DNA from: Acetobacteraceae bacterium
GTDB lineage: Bacteria > Pseudomonadota > Alphaproteobacteria > Acetobacterales > Acetobacteraceae
Reading direction: 5' to 3'
Assembly (NCBI GenBank): GCA_947474705.1
Contig: CANJJS010000001.1
Span: 1 to 64,000, forward strand
Length of the DNA: 64,000 bases
A program made the position numbers and the translations under genes. Of the stretch, positions 49,502-59,415 are shown piece by piece; position 1 is the first letter of the stretch; each line of letters opens with the position of its first letter. Below the pieces are notes generated by a model. That model saw only the letters and a program-made list of their open reading frames with translations, was not told the origin of the DNA and did no database searches.

Positions 49502-50404
49502 TCAGCCCGCGTTCAGCACCCGTCCCGCGACCGCGTCCAGCTTCCGGGCCAGCTCCGGCGAGCGCATCGCCGGAGCCGTGATGATCGCGTTGTCCAGCGC
49601 GTGATCGCAGCCTTGAGGGCAGGGTGCGCGTGGCGCGCCAAGGCCCGGCACCATTGCCGCGACCAGTCTTTTCGCCTTTTCGGCGTTGCCAAGCAGCACT
49701 TGCACCACCGCCTCGACCGTGACGTGATCGTGGTCGGGATGCCAGCAATCGAAGTCCGTGACCATGGCCACGGTCGCGTAGCAAAGCTCGGCTTCGCGCG
49801 CGAGTTTCGCTTCCGGCATGTTGGTCATGCCAATCACGTGGCACCCCCAGGACCGGTAAAGCTCGCTCTCGGCTTTGGTGGAGAATTGGGGCCCCTCCAT
49901 CACCAAATAGATGCCTCCCCGCGCCGCCGCCAGGCCTTCGGCGCGTGCCGCCGCCTCGGCGGCATCGCCAAGGCGGGAGCAGACGGGATGTGCCATGGAG
50001 ACATGGGCCACGATGCCCTCGCCAAAGAAGCTCTTTTCGCGGGCGAAGGACCGGTCCACGAACTGGTCGACGATGACGAAGCGGCCGGGTTCCAGGCCCT
50101 CGTGCAGGCTACCGACGGCGGATAGCGATAGCACGTCGGTCACGCCCAGGCGTTTCAGCGCGTCGATATTCGCCCGGTAGTTGAGATGGCTGGGAGAGAT
50201 AGGGTGGCCTCGCCCGTGACGGGGGAGGAACACGCAGCGGACGCCCCCAAGGGTGCCGCTGAGCAGTTCGTCGGAGGGCTCGCCCCAGGGGGTTTCGACC
50301 TTGGTCCAGGTCTTATTTTCGAGTCCCTCGATATCGTAAAGTCCGGACCCGCCGATGATGCCGATGACCGGCTGAAGGGTATGGCTCATCGGCGGGGTTT
50401 CCAT
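49502..50404 (-). CDS. mtnP: S-methyl-5'-thioadenosine phosphorylase
   Basis: The 300-residue PNP/MTAP family enzyme has G-I-I-G-G-S-G-L-Y, P-R-H-G-R-G-H, M-E-G-P-Q-F-S-T-K-A-E-S and D-F-D-C-W-H, which mark MTA phosphorylase of the methionine-salvage route. It splits methylthioadenosine to adenine and methylthioribose-1-phosphate. Its ATG (50404) overlaps the petC stop (TGATG), giving a bc1-mtnP operon; a start at 50389 is also possible. Linkage of mtnP to bc1 genes is common in this part of alphaproteobacteria. Confidence 0.93.
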   Translation of the reverse strand: METPPMSHTLQPVIGIIGGSGLYDIEGLENKTWTKVETPWGEPSDELLSGTLGGVRCVFLPRHGRGHPISPSHLNYRANIDALKRLGVTDVLSLSAVGSLHEGLEPGRFVIVDQFVDRSFAREKSFFGEGIVAHVSMAHPVCSRLGDAAEAAARAEGLAAARGGIYLVMEGPQFSTKAESELYRSWGCHVIGMTNMPEAKLAREAELCYATVAMVTDFDCWHPDHDHVTVEAVVQVLLGNAEKAKRLVAAMVPGLGAPRAPCPQGCDHALDNAIITAPAMRSPELARKLDAVAGRVLNAG

Positions 50405-51192
50405 CAGTGTACGTCGGCCCAGATTTTACGTTTCACCGCGTAGGTCACGCCGGCGAGCAAGCCCAGGAAGAGGATGACGCGAACGCCCATCGCCTTCCGC
50501 TCGGCCATTTCGGGATTGGCGGCCCAGGTGAGGAAGGTGGTGACGTCGCGGGCCATTTGATCGACGGAGGTGGGAGTCCCGTCGATATAGGCGATCTGGC
50601 CGTCGTTCAACGGCTTCGGCATCGCGATCTGATGGCCCTCGAACATCTTGTTGTAGCTCATGCCGGCCTGCATTTTGAACCCGGCGGGCGGTTCGGCGTA
50701 CCCGGTCAGCAGTCCGTAGATGTAGTTCGCCTCGCCTTCGCGGGCGTTGACGATCAGCGACAGGTCGGGGGGCAGGGCGCCGTTGTTCGCCGCGCGGGCG
50801 GCTTTGTCGTTCGGGAACGGCGAGCGGAACATGTTCGCGGGCGTGGCGGGCCCTTCCTTAGGTGCGCCCGCGTCGTCGGTGCCCTGCGGCACCGTGAAGT
50901 TGGACGCGATCGCCTTCACCTGTTCGGGCGTGAAGCCGATGCCCGTCAGGTCGCGGTAATGCAGCTGCCGCATCGAATGGCACGCCGAGCAGACCTCGGA
51001 ATAGACCTGGAAGCCGCGCTGGGCGGAGGCCAGATCCGGCGTCCCGAAGATCCCGTCGAAGCTCCACTTCTGCTCGGGGATCTTGATCGGCGCGTGCGCG
51101 GGGGCGTGATCGTCCGCCGCGCGGACCGAGGCGGGCAGCGCGAAGAGACCGGCGGCCGCGATGGCCGCGAGGAAAATTCTGGGCGCGCGCAT
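50404..51192 (-). CDS. petC: Ubiquinol-cytochrome c reductase cytochrome c1
   Basis: This 262-residue protein has a signal peptide (about 1-25, A-L-P-A-S-V-R-A-A) and the heme-binding V-C68-S-A-C71-H72. A methionine ligand lies in the I-A-M-P-K-P-L segment, and a C-terminal anchor helix in V-I-L-F-L-G-L-L-A-G-V-T-Y. It is the c1 subunit of the bc1 complex, passing electrons to cytochrome c. ATG 51192 overlaps the petB stop (TGATG). Confidence 0.95.
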   Translation of the reverse strand: MRAPRIFLAAIAAAGLFALPASVRAADDHAPAHAPIKIPEQKWSFDGIFGTPDLASAQRGFQVYSEVCSACHSMRQLHYRDLTGIGFTPEQVKAIASNFTVPQGTDDAGAPKEGPATPANMFRSPFPNDKAARAANNGALPPDLSLIVNAREGEANYIYGLLTGYAEPPAGFKMQAGMSYNKMFEGHQIAMPKPLNDGQIAYIDGTPTSVDQMARDVTTFLTWAANPEMAERKAMGVRVILFLGLLAGVTYAVKRKIWADVH

Positions 51193-52427
51193 CAGTGGTT
51201 CTCCAGCGGACGGCCGGTGACGGCCTGGGTGATGCTCTCGGGCAGCGGCAAGGGTCGTTCGAGTTTGCCGAGGATCGGGGTGATCACCAGGAAGTGGGCG
51301 AAGTAGTAGAGGGTGGCGAGGCGGCTCAGGACGACCCAGACGCCTTCCGGCTTGTGGGCGCCGCAGACGCCGAGCACGATGAAAGACAGCACCCACAGCC
51401 ACAGCAGCCACTTATAGGTGGGGCGGAAGCGGCAGGAGCGGACGCGGGAGGTGTCGAGCCAGGGCAGAACCAGCAGCACCAGCAGCGAGCCGAACATCAG
51501 GCAGACGCCGAGCAGTTTGTTCGGGACCGAGCGCAGGATGGCGTAGTACGGCAGGAAGTACCATTCCGGCACGATATCCGCGGGCGTTTGCAGCGGGTTG
51601 GCTTCGATGAAGTTGTTGGGATCGCCAAGGAAGTTCGGCGCGAAGAAGACGAAGGCGGCCCAGACCATCAGGAACACGCAGATGCCGACGCTGTCTTTCA
51701 CCGTGTAGTAGGGGTGGAAGGGCAGGGTGTCCTGCGGTCCCTTGGGGTCGATGCCCAGCGGGTTGTTGGATCCGACGATGTGCAGCGCCGCGATGTGCAG
51801 GAAGATCACGCCGACGAGGACGAAGGGCAGCAGATAATGCAGCGCGAAGAACCGGTTCAGGGTGGGCTGGTCGACGGAGAAACCGCCCCACAGCAGGGTG
51901 ACGATGTATTTGCCGACGACCGGGAAGGCCGAGAACAGGTTGGTGATGACGGTCGCGCCCCAGTAGGACATCTGCCCCCAGGGCAGCACGTAGCCCATGA
52001 ACGCCGTCGCCATCATCAGCAGCAGGATGACGACGCCCAGGATCCACAGCAACTCGCGCGGGGCTTTGTAGGAGCCGTAGTAGAGGCCGCGGTAGATATG
52101 GATGTAGGTGACGATGAAGAACATCGACGCGCCGTTCTGGTGAACGTAGCGGATCAGCCAGCCGTATTCGACATCGCGCATGATGTGCTGGACGCTGTCG
52201 AAGGCGAGGTTGGCGTTGGGCTGGTAGTTCATCGCCAGGAAGATCCCGGTGACGATCATGCCCATCAGCGTCACCATCGCGAGGGCGCCGAAGTTCCAGA
52301 AATAGTTGAAGTTCCGCGGCGTCGGAAAGACGCCGTATTCTTTCTGCAGCATCGTGACGATGGGCAGGCGCTGGTCGATCCAGTTCAGGACTGGATTTGT
52401 GACTTCGCTTTTATGCAGACCGGCCAT
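51192..52427 (-). CDS. petB: Ubiquinol-cytochrome c reductase cytochrome b
   Basis: The 411-residue integral membrane protein has the four heme-ligand histidines (in V-H-Q-N-G-A-S-M and F-A-L-H-Y-L-L-P-F contexts, and L-H-I-A-A-L-H), and the Qo-site P-E-W-Y-F motif. About 8 transmembrane helices are expected. It forms the quinol-oxidising core of complex III. The stop overlaps petC; the start is 46 bases after petA. Confidence 0.96.
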   Translation of the reverse strand: MAGLHKSEVTNPVLNWIDQRLPIVTMLQKEYGVFPTPRNFNYFWNFGALAMVTLMGMIVTGIFLAMNYQPNANLAFDSVQHIMRDVEYGWLIRYVHQNGASMFFIVTYIHIYRGLYYGSYKAPRELLWILGVVILLLMMATAFMGYVLPWGQMSYWGATVITNLFSAFPVVGKYIVTLLWGGFSVDQPTLNRFFALHYLLPFVLVGVIFLHIAALHIVGSNNPLGIDPKGPQDTLPFHPYYTVKDSVGICVFLMVWAAFVFFAPNFLGDPNNFIEANPLQTPADIVPEWYFLPYYAILRSVPNKLLGVCLMFGSLLVLLVLPWLDTSRVRSCRFRPTYKWLLWLWVLSFIVLGVCGAHKPEGVWVVLSRLATLYYFAHFLVITPILGKLERPLPLPESITQAVTGRPLENH

Positions 52428-52473
52428 GACGGTTTCCCCGATGAGTCTGGACTGGGAATTGGGAGCGGCTGGC

Positions 52474-53034
52474 TCAGCCGATCTTGATGCGCGTGTCGGA
52501 CTCGAACGCGTAGGGCGGCACCGGCAGGTTGGTGGGCGCGGGCCCTTTGCGGATGCGTCCCGAGGTATCGTACTGGCTGCCGTGACAGGGGCAGAACCAG
52601 CCGTTGTACTCGCCGCGCATGTCGGTGGTTTTGTTGCCCAGAGGGATGCAGCCGAGATGGGTGCAGATGCCGACGAGGACGATCCACTGGTCGTGACCGG
52701 GTTTCACCCGCGCCTTGTCGAGCTGGACGTCGTTCAACTCAGACGGCTTCACGTTGCGCGCTTCCGCGATCTCGGCGGCGGTGCGGTGGCGGATGAAGAT
52801 CGGCTTGCCTTGCCACATCACGGTGATGCCCTGTCCCGGCAGGATGGGCTTGAGATCGACATCGACGGAGGACAGCGCCAGCACGTCCTTGGATGGGTTC
52901 ATCGAACCGACCAAAGCCCAGCCGATCGAGCCGGCGAAGATCGCGGCGCCGGCGCCGGCGATCAGTTCCAGCGTGTCGCGTTTGTTTCCATCGGCCGGGT
53001 GGCCATGGGCTGTGGAGGCGGACGAGTCAGCCAT
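52474..53034 (-). CDS. petA: Ubiquinol-cytochrome c reductase Rieske iron-sulfur subunit
   Basis: This 186-residue subunit has an N-terminal membrane helix ([12 protein letters not shown]) and the [2Fe-2S] ligands C124-T-H126-L-G-C129 and C148-P-C150-H151-G. The S-Q-Y-D-T-S-G-R-I and G-P-A-P blocks are diagnostic of Rieske proteins of the bc1 complex. ATG 53034 (MADSSAST) is preferred over an upstream in-frame start at 53118. It is first in the petABC-mtnP unit, divergent from hemF. Confidence 0.95.
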   Translation of the reverse strand: MADSSASTAHGHPADGNKRDTLELIAGAGAAIFAGSIGWALVGSMNPSKDVLALSSVDVDLKPILPGQGITVMWQGKPIFIRHRTAAEIAEARNVKPSELNDVQLDKARVKPGHDQWIVLVGICTHLGCIPLGNKTTDMRGEYNGWFCPCHGSQYDTSGRIRKGPAPTNLPVPPYAFESDTRIKIG

Positions 53035-53284
53035 ATTCCCCTCGTGTTCCCCGGTCAGGGCGACCGGAACGTAAATTGATCCACCGCCGGTCAGTCTCGC
53101 GCACGGGCAAGTGCCCAACGCGCATGACTGACCGCGGACCCTCCGCCCTGGACGGTCCGTTCAGAGTTGGCGCAGTTTAGAAGCGCGCGCCGCTCTGGGC
53201 AACTCATCCTCCGTTCCCCGAACGGGACAGCGGGATGGGCCACCAACCGGGCGTAATCTGACTGGCCCCTGGGAACAAGCCCCT

Positions 53285-54160
53285 ATGACCCTGAAATCGC
53301 ACGAAACCGCCTCCCCGGCGGCGCATGAAAGCCTGAAAGACCCGGCGCGCGCCTGGTTCGAAGCCCTACGGGACCGCCTTTGCGCGGAATTCGAGGCCAT
53401 CGAGGCTCTTGGCGGGCCGGAACCCGGCCGGTTCGTCCGCTCCGCCTGGGATCGCGGCGGCGGCGGCGGCGGAGTCATGAGCGTGATGAGGGGGCAGGTC
53501 TTCGAAAAAGTCGGGGTCAACGTTTCCACCGTGTTCGGCGAATTCAGCCCGGAATTCCGCGCGCAAATCCCTGGCGCGGCCGAGGACCCGCGGTTCTGGG
53601 CCTCCGGCATCAGTCTGGTCGCGCATATGCGCAGCCCGCGCGTGCCCGCGGCGCATTTCAACACGCGGATGCTGGTCACGACCCAAGGCTGGTTCGGGGG
53701 CGGCGGGGATTTGACCCCGATGCGACTCGACTCGCCGGAAGCCCAGGAGGACGCGGCGATCTTCCATGGCGGGTTCCAGGGGGCCTGCGATAAACACGAC
53801 CCGGCTTATTACCCGGAGTTCAAGGCCTGGTGCGACCGCTACTTCTTCCTGCCGCACCGGAACGAACCGCGCGGCGCCGGCGGGATCTTCTTCGACCGCC
53901 ACAATACCGGCGACATCGCTCGCGATTTCGCCTTCGTCCGAGACGTCGGCGAGGCGTTCCTGGATGTCTTCCCCCGCATCGTCCGCCGCCGGATGCACGA
54001 AGCCTGGACACCGGAGGAACGCGAACACCAGTTGATCCGCCGGGGACGCTACGTCGAGTTCAACCTGATCCACGACCGCGGCACGCTGTTCGGCCTGAAA
54101 ACCGGCGGCAACGTGGAAGCCATCCTGATGAGCCTGCCACCCGAGGTGAAATGGCCGTAG
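53285..54160 (+). CDS. hemF: Aerobic coproporphyrinogen III oxidase
   Basis: The 291-residue protein contains [30 protein letters not shown] and H-D-R-G-T-L-F-G, the hallmark blocks of oxygen-dependent HemF. It decarboxylates coproporphyrinogen III to protoporphyrinogen IX in heme synthesis. It is divergent from petABC, linking heme supply with the bc1 complex. Oxygen control of this shared promoter region is plausible; no FNR-type site was found. Confidence 0.95.
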   Translation: MTLKSHETASPAAHESLKDPARAWFEALRDRLCAEFEAIEALGGPEPGRFVRSAWDRGGGGGGVMSVMRGQVFEKVGVNVSTVFGEFSPEFRAQIPGAAEDPRFWASGISLVAHMRSPRVPAAHFNTRMLVTTQGWFGGGGDLTPMRLDSPEAQEDAAIFHGGFQGACDKHDPAYYPEFKAWCDRYFFLPHRNEPRGAGGIFFDRHNTGDIARDFAFVRDVGEAFLDVFPRIVRRRMHEAWTPEEREHQLIRRGRYVEFNLIHDRGTLFGLKTGGNVEAILMSLPPEVKWP

Positions 54161-54205
54161 CCGTCCGCCCCGCCCCGGACACACGTCCGGAGCGGGGCGC
54201 GCGGG

Positions 54206-54985
54206 TTACTCGCGCGGTTTCCGATCGGGATAGCTGACCCCCATCCCCGCGCGCACATCCTGCTGAATGCCGTATTGCGGGAACGGATATCGGAACCCGT
54301 TCTTCGCCAAAGCCTCCATCCCAGCGATCGCCTGGGTCATCTGGTCCGGCGGCAGCGCCATCAGCATCTCGTCGTCCAGAACGCCGCCGTATCGGCGCTC
54401 GGCGAAACACGGGATCGACAGGCTCGGCTCGCGAGTCTTCAACGCCCGGCCCCAGGAATCCGCGCAGGCCGACTCACCCACCACGCTCCAGTCGAATTTT
54501 TTATAGCCCGCCCATTGCAACCCATTGATGAAATACATCATCGCGCCGGGCGTGGCGTAGAAAAGCGCGATATCCGGCGGGTCGAGCCGCCCCGCCGCCA
54601 GCGGCGAGACCACCATCGCCTGGTATTTCCCATCCTCGACGCAATTCATCGCCGCCTGATGCGCGGCGGCATCTTCCGGAGTCGAGTACCAGACGCCGGC
54701 CATGTGCTGGCCAGACTTCCATTTGTCGTCCTTGCCGTTGCCCAACCCGATGACGGCCCGGCACTGCGCGCCCACCAGATCCTCGGCGGTGACACCCACC
54801 GTCCAGCCCAAACGGGCGGACTGCGCGACAACCTGGTCGAATGCGTGCACGGCCTTCGGACGGCGGATGCGGGGAATCGCCTCCATGTCCTCGACACGCT
54901 CGAACAATTTCATGCCGAACGCCGGGGTCCGCAATTTCAATAAACGCTCCAGATCGGCGGCCAGCTTCTGACAGTTCACGGTCAT
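54206..54985 (-). CDS. DUF169 family protein
   Basis: The 259-residue protein has the DUF169 pattern: a conserved P-A-F-G-M-K-L-F-E/R-V-E-D-M segment, A-V-H-A-F-D-Q-V-V-A-Q and a C-terminal C-F-A-E-R-R-Y-G-G-V-L-D-D-E. The function of this family is not known; it is common in anaerobe and soil-bacterial genomes. ATG 54985 has AGGAGGGAC upstream; a GTG at 54991 is close by. It faces hemF tail to tail. Confidence 0.8.
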   Translation of the reverse strand: MTVNCQKLAADLERLLKLRTPAFGMKLFERVEDMEAIPRIRRPKAVHAFDQVVAQSARLGWTVGVTAEDLVGAQCRAVIGLGNGKDDKWKSGQHMAGVWYSTPEDAAAHQAAMNCVEDGKYQAMVVSPLAAGRLDPPDIALFYATPGAMMYFINGLQWAGYKKFDWSVVGESACADSWGRALKTREPSLSIPCFAERRYGGVLDDEMLMALPPDQMTQAIAGMEALAKNGFRYPFPQYGIQQDVRAGMGVSYPDRKPRE

Positions 54986-55084
54986 CCCCACGTCCCTCCT
55001 GATAAACCGGACGCACGTTCGCCGCCGCCCGGAACCCCGTTCGTGCGACAGCCGCGATGCATCGTCAATCGGCGAGCCAGGCCC

Positions 55085-55873
55085 CTACCGCGCGGCGGCC
55101 TCGCGCATGAACTTCGCTTTGTCCGACGCGCCCGCGATGACGTAGCCGTGATCGGATCCGGTCAGGACATAGCGGCAGCCCATGCCGACGAAGCGGGCGG
55201 CGTCTTCTTTGTTGTCGATGCCGCCCATGCCCATGATCTTGCCGTGCGCGCGGCAGGCCTCGCCAACGGTCCGGTAGGCATCGATCAGTTTCGGGTGATT
55301 CATCTGGCCAGGGACGCCCAGCGCGGTCGTCAGGTCGTAACTGCCGAACAGCAGCACGTCGATGCCCGGGACGGCGGCGATCTCGGCGGCGTTGCGGACG
55401 GCGTCAGGGCTTTCGATCATGACGGTGGTCATGATTTCGTCGTTGATCTCGCGCTGCGCCGTGCCGACATCCGGGGCCTGGTACCCGTACAGCGCGGGCG
55501 GTCCGCCCCAACTGCGAGTCCCGGCGGGCGGGTAACGGAAGGCGTCCGCGATGCGCTTCGCCTGGGCGGCGGTGTCGACATGCGGCACCACGATGCCCAT
55601 CGCGCCGTTGTCCAGCAGCCGCGTGCCCTCGTCCAGCGCGCCCGCGCAAACGCGGACCGTCGGCGCGATGCCCGTGGGGATGGAGGCGATGCAGATCTGG
55701 GTCGCTTCCTGCATGGAGAACGCGCCGTGTTCCATGTCGATGAACAGGAAATCGTGTCCCGAGGCGGCGGCGAGCAGCGGCGTGGCGGCGGTGCGCAGAT
55801 GGTAGACCTGAAACCCCAGCGCCATGCCGCCGGCCATCATTTTCCGTTTCGCTTCGTTCCGCGCGATGGGCAT
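55085..55873 (-). CDS. HpcH/HpaI-family class II aldolase
   Basis: This 262-residue TIM-barrel protein starts MPIARNEAKRKMMAGG. It carries F-I-D-M-E-H-G-A-F-S and I-P-T-G-I-A-P-T-V-R-V and M-I-E-S-P-D-A-V-R-N, the metal- and substrate-binding blocks of 2-keto-3-deoxy acid / 4-hydroxy-2-oxoheptanedioate aldolases. ATG 55873 has AGGAGCGG upstream. It makes pyruvate plus an aldehyde from a hydroxy-oxo acid. The partner aldehyde is unknown. Stands alone next to the NAT gene. Confidence 0.85.
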   Translation of the reverse strand: MPIARNEAKRKMMAGGMALGFQVYHLRTAATPLLAAASGHDFLFIDMEHGAFSMQEATQICIASIPTGIAPTVRVCAGALDEGTRLLDNGAMGIVVPHVDTAAQAKRIADAFRYPPAGTRSWGGPPALYGYQAPDVGTAQREINDEIMTTVMIESPDAVRNAAEIAAVPGIDVLLFGSYDLTTALGVPGQMNHPKLIDAYRTVGEACRAHGKIMGMGGIDNKEDAARFVGMGCRYVLTGSDHGYVIAGASDKAKFMREAAAR

Positions 55874-55955
55874 TTCGCCGCTCCTGTCTGTGTCCCGGCA
55901 GGCCAGCACGCCCGCCCGGCGGCGTCAAACCTTCGGCGTCAAACCGGCTGGGGGC

Positions 55956-56810
55956 CTATGCCCAGAGCGGATGCGCCGCGCCGCGCGTGCCTTTGCGATC
56001 CAGGACCTCCAGCGCCGCCGCCATATCGGCTTCCGTCAGCGCCAGCCCGAAGCGGGCCGCGAGTTCGGTCCGGATCGCGGCCGGGCTGTCCAGCAGGCTC
56101 CGCTCCGCGCGTCCCGCCGCGTCGCGCGCGGTCACGCGGCCGTTGAACAAGGTGAACCGCGCCCCGTCCGGGCCCGGCCGGGCCACGATCAGGTTGTCGA
56201 CGAAGGGGCTGTTGGGATGGGTCGCGGTGAACCAGTTGCCAACCTCGTAATCCACATCCAGCGGCGGGCGGGGCGAAATCCGGTAGATGGTTTGCCAGGT
56301 CTCCACGAGCCTGGCCTGGAGCACGAGTTCGTCGCCCGCCGGCAGCAGCCGCATGGGTTCGTGCGGGGTGGTCTGTTCGATATCCGGGGTCATCGCGAGC
56401 GGGCGGGTCGGGGTTTGATTGCCGAACCCGGTATCGGCCAGAAACGGGCCTTCCGGCAGATCGACCCGCAACATCATATGCGTCGCCGGGCCGGAAGCGC
56501 CGGGTTCCTGGCCGCGGATGACCCGCGCGATCAGGCCCGTGACGGAAAACCCGAGGGACAAAAGCCCGGCACGGAGCAATCCGTTCAGTTCGAAGCAGTA
56601 GCCGCCGCGCCCGCCCGTCACCAGCTTCGCTTGCAGCGAGGCGAGATCCAGTTTCGGCACGCGGCCCAGAAGCACGTCGATGTTCTCGAACGGTATCGAC
56701 GCGGCCTGCGCGCGGACGATCTCCGTCAGCACCGCCAGCGTCGGCGCGCGGGCGCCGGTATGGCCGATCCGCCGCAACCAGGCCTCTGTGTCGAATGTCT
56801 CGCCGGACAT
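55956..56810 (-). CDS. nat: Arylamine N-acetyltransferase
   Basis: The 284-residue enzyme carries the Cys-His-Asp triad in order: G-R-G-G-Y-C72-F-E-L-N, T-H111-M-M-L-R-V and L-A-D126-T-G-F-G. It acetylates arylamines and hydrazines using acetyl-CoA. The N-terminal I-P-F-E-N-I-D-V is also typical. A GAGCGAGCC precedes the ATG. It is divergent from the response-regulator gene, which starts 91 bases away. Confidence 0.93.
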   Translation of the reverse strand: MSGETFDTEAWLRRIGHTGARAPTLAVLTEIVRAQAASIPFENIDVLLGRVPKLDLASLQAKLVTGGRGGYCFELNGLLRAGLLSLGFSVTGLIARVIRGQEPGASGPATHMMLRVDLPEGPFLADTGFGNQTPTRPLAMTPDIEQTTPHEPMRLLPAGDELVLQARLVETWQTIYRISPRPPLDVDYEVGNWFTATHPNSPFVDNLIVARPGPDGARFTLFNGRVTARDAAGRAERSLLDSPAAIRTELAARFGLALTEADMAAALEVLDRKGTRGAAHPLWA

Positions 56811-56901
56811 GGCTCGCTCTCTTTCGTGGCCGGATTAGCATCCTGTTAACCAGTGGCGGTTATTCTGCCCCGCGCGGACCGGCAGCGAAAGAGAGAGCGC
56901 C

Positions 56902-57315
56902 ATGTTGATGGACATCCCTGACGAAACCGTCATCGTCGCGGACAACGATTCAATGATGCGCGGCCTGCTACGGACCGCGCTGGAGCGGCCCAGGCGCATT
57001 TTGATGTTGTGCGCCGATGGGACGGAAGCCGTCGCGGCGGCCGAGGAATCGGCGGCGACGCTGATTTTGCTGGATATGCGGATGCCCAGAATGGACGGGC
57101 TGGAGGCGTGCCGGGCGATCCGGGAGTTGCCGGGGTACGAGGTGGTGCCGATCGTGATCCTGACCGCCTTCGACGGAAACGCGTCGCGCCAGCGCGCGAT
57201 GCGGGCGGGCGCGACTTCTTTCATGGTCAAACCTTTCTCCCGCGACCGCCTGATCGGCGAAATCGGACCGCTGATCGCGGCGCGCAAACAAACGATGGAA
57301 CTGGAACACTACTGA
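56902..57315 (+). CDS. Single-domain response regulator (CheY-like)
   Basis: This 137-residue receiver has the acidic pocket V-A-D14-N-D16, phospho-acceptor L-L-D58-M-R-M-P, the conserved T/S in I-V-I-L-T-A-F and V-K-P-F-S lysine. No output domain follows. It may act as a phosphate sink or bind a partner. No histidine kinase is in the window. It is followed 84 bases later by the Ppx/GppA gene in the same direction, so the stop-gap context gives no clear partner. Confidence 0.88.
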   Translation: MLMDIPDETVIVADNDSMMRGLLRTALERPRRILMLCADGTEAVAAAEESAATLILLDMRMPRMDGLEACRAIRELPGYEVVPIVILTAFDGNASRQRAMRAGATSFMVKPFSRDRLIGEIGPLIAARKQTMELEHY

Positions 57316-57399
57316 ACGCCGGGTGAATTCGGCGCCATCCGGGATGGCGCGCGCATTCAATGCTTGCCCCCGCCGCCATGCGTATACGACAATGGTCGG

Positions 57400-58470
57400 A
57401 TGACGCGGAGGCATGACAGTTCTCCCCCTGGGTTTTCCTCGGGGGCCGGCGAGACACGCTGCGGAGACCAAAGGTTTCCGGGCCCGAGCTTCGCCGCGCT
57501 CGATCTGGGCACGAATAATTGCCGAATGCTGGTTGGCACGCCCTCTGGCGCCGGGTTCCGCGTCGTCGATAGCTATTCCCGGATCGTCCGGCTGGGGGAG
57601 GGGCTGCACCACACCGGCGCGCTCTGCCCGGCCGCGATGGATCGCGCCGTCTCCGCATTGCGCGATTGCGCGGAACGGTTGAGCAAGTCCCGTCCCCGCA
57701 TGGTCCGCGCCATCGCCACCGAGGCCTGCCGCCGCGCGCGCAATGGCGGCGAGTTCCTGGACCGCGTCCGGCGCGAGACCGGGCTCGACATCGGGGTCAT
57801 TTCCACGCGGGAAGAGGCGGAACTCGCGCTTGAATCCTGCACCCCGCTGCTGGACGGCGCCGGCCGCCGCGCCCTCCTCTTCGACATCGGCGGCGGTTCG
57901 ACCGAGTTGGCCTGGGTTCGTCTCGGTTGCGGCCCGCCCTCTTTGATCGGCTACGCCTCTCTGCCCGTCGGAGTCGTCACCTTGTCCGAGCGCTTCGGCG
58001 CCGCCGCCTTCACCGAGGACGGCTTCGACGAAATGGTCGAGGATACGATGGCGCGGCTGACCGACTTCGAGAGCGTCCACTGCATCGCCCGCGAAATCCG
58101 CGACGGCGGGGTGCGGCTGTTGGGCACCTCCGGCACCGTCACCACCCTGGCCAGCGTGGTGCTGAACCTGGAACGCTACCGTCGCGCGCAGGTCGACGGT
58201 ATCGCGCTGACCCGGAGCGAGGCGGACGACGCCCTGTCCAACCTGCGCGCGCTGGACCGCGAGGCGCTGTCTCGCCATCCCTGCGTCGGACCGGAACGGG
58301 CGGATTTCGTCCTGCCGGGCTGCGCGATCTACGCCGCCATCGCCTCGATGTGGCCGGCGCCTGACGTGGTCGTCGCCGATCGCGGGCTGCGCGAGGGCAT
58401 GCTGATGCGGATGATGCGCGCGGACCGTGCCCGCCCGGACCGGCGGCGCCCCCAGATGGCCCGGACCTGA
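57400..58470 (+). CDS. Ppx/GppA-family phosphatase
   Basis: The 356-residue protein is of the ASKHA fold with A-L-D-L-G-T-N-N-C-R-M-L, I-A-T-E-A-C-R-R-A, I-S-T-R-E-E-A-E-L, and F-D-I-G-G-G-S-T-E. It hydrolyses polyphosphate or pppGpp. The shorter single-domain length (about 330) is typical of alphaproteobacterial Ppx/GppA. ATG 57400 is chosen; an upstream start at 57364 adds a poor leader. It is followed 10 bases later by rlmE, a common alphaproteobacterial pairing. Confidence 0.9.
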   Translation: MTRRHDSSPPGFSSGAGETRCGDQRFPGPSFAALDLGTNNCRMLVGTPSGAGFRVVDSYSRIVRLGEGLHHTGALCPAAMDRAVSALRDCAERLSKSRPRMVRAIATEACRRARNGGEFLDRVRRETGLDIGVISTREEAELALESCTPLLDGAGRRALLFDIGGGSTELAWVRLGCGPPSLIGYASLPVGVVTLSERFGAAAFTEDGFDEMVEDTMARLTDFESVHCIAREIRDGGVRLLGTSGTVTTLASVVLNLERYRRAQVDGIALTRSEADDALSNLRALDREALSRHPCVGPERADFVLPGCAIYAAIASMWPAPDVVVADRGLREGMLMRMMRADRARPDRRRPQMART

Positions 58471-58480
58471 TATTTTTCGC

Positions 58481-59155
58481 ATGAGCAAGCCCACGACCCC
58501 GTCCAGCGGACGGAAGCTGACCGTCAACGTCAAAACCGCCAAAAAACGCAGCCCGGCCTCGGCCGAATGGCTGCGCCGGCAGTTGAACGACCCCTATGTG
58601 GTGGCGGCGAAGCAACAGGGCTGGCGTTCCCGCGCGGCGTTCAAGCTGTTGGAGCTGGACGATCGCTACAAGATCCTGCGGCCGGGACTCCGGGTGGTGG
58701 ATCTGGGGGCGGCGCCGGGGGGATGGACCCAGGTGGCGATCGCGCGGGGCGCGGGGGCGGTGGTGGGTGTCGATTTGCTGCCGATCGATCCTATTTCGGG
58801 CTCGGTGCTGATCCAGGGCGATTTCAACGACCCCGATATGCCAGAGCGTCTGACGGCGCTGATGGGCGGTAAGGCCGACCTGATCCTGTCGGACATGGCG
58901 CCGAACACCACGGGCCACGCCGCGACCGACCATCTGCGGATCATGGCGCTGGCCGAACTGGCGGTGGAATTCGCCCGCGAAAACCTGGCGCCGGACGGAG
59001 CTTTCGTGGCGAAAGTGTTCCAGGGCGGGTCGGAAAAAGCCATGCTGGACACGCTGAAGCGGAATTTCACCAGTGTCCGCCACGCCAAACCGCCGGCGAG
59101 CCGGAAGGAGTCCAGCGAGCTTTACGTGGTGGCGACCGGCTTTCGCGGGGGGTGA
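58481..59155 (+). CDS. rlmE: 23S rRNA (uridine-2'-O-)-methyltransferase RlmE
   Basis: The 224-residue SAM-dependent methyltransferase (FtsJ/RrmJ) has its catalytic tetrad K55 (F-K-L-L-E), D138 (S-D-M-A-P-N-T-T-G), K178 (A-K-V-F-Q-G) and E213 (S-S-E-L-Y). The SAM site is V-V-D-L-G-A-A-P-G-G-W. It 2'-O-methylates U2552 in the ribosomal A-loop. A 10-base gap to the Ppx/GppA gene suggests one unit. The N-terminal extension of basic residues is usual in this clade. Confidence 0.95.
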   Translation: MSKPTTPSSGRKLTVNVKTAKKRSPASAEWLRRQLNDPYVVAAKQQGWRSRAAFKLLELDDRYKILRPGLRVVDLGAAPGGWTQVAIARGAGAVVGVDLLPIDPISGSVLIQGDFNDPDMPERLTALMGGKADLILSDMAPNTTGHAATDHLRIMALAELAVEFARENLAPDGAFVAKVFQGGSEKAMLDTLKRNFTSVRHAKPPASRKESSELYVVATGFRGG

Positions 59156-59228
59156 GCCCGCGGCGTCCTGGCCGCTCGATCTCTCCCGTTGCGATCCGTC
59201 CACGGCATCACCGTCAGGCCCCTCCTCG

Positions 59229-59256
59229 TCATGGCCCGGCTTGGCCAGGCCACCGG
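59229..59256. repeat. REP-like palindrome
   Basis: TCATGGCCCGGCTTGGCCAGGCCACCGGG resembles the palindrome at 6351 (core CATGGCC.GGCTTG..C.GGCCACCGG). It lies in the 260-base gap after rlmE, which otherwise shows no gene. Confidence 0.55.
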
Positions 59257-59415
59257 GAGCGACACGACGACGGACAAATCGTCCGGACGTCCGACGTTCG
59301 CCGTACGCCCCCAAATATCCGGTAATCTCCCCGCTGGCTTGCTCTTCACGACCCTCCAGGTGGCCGGCGCAAGAACCGGGATGCGCCGCGACGCGCGCGG
59401 TGGCATGGTGACGGC

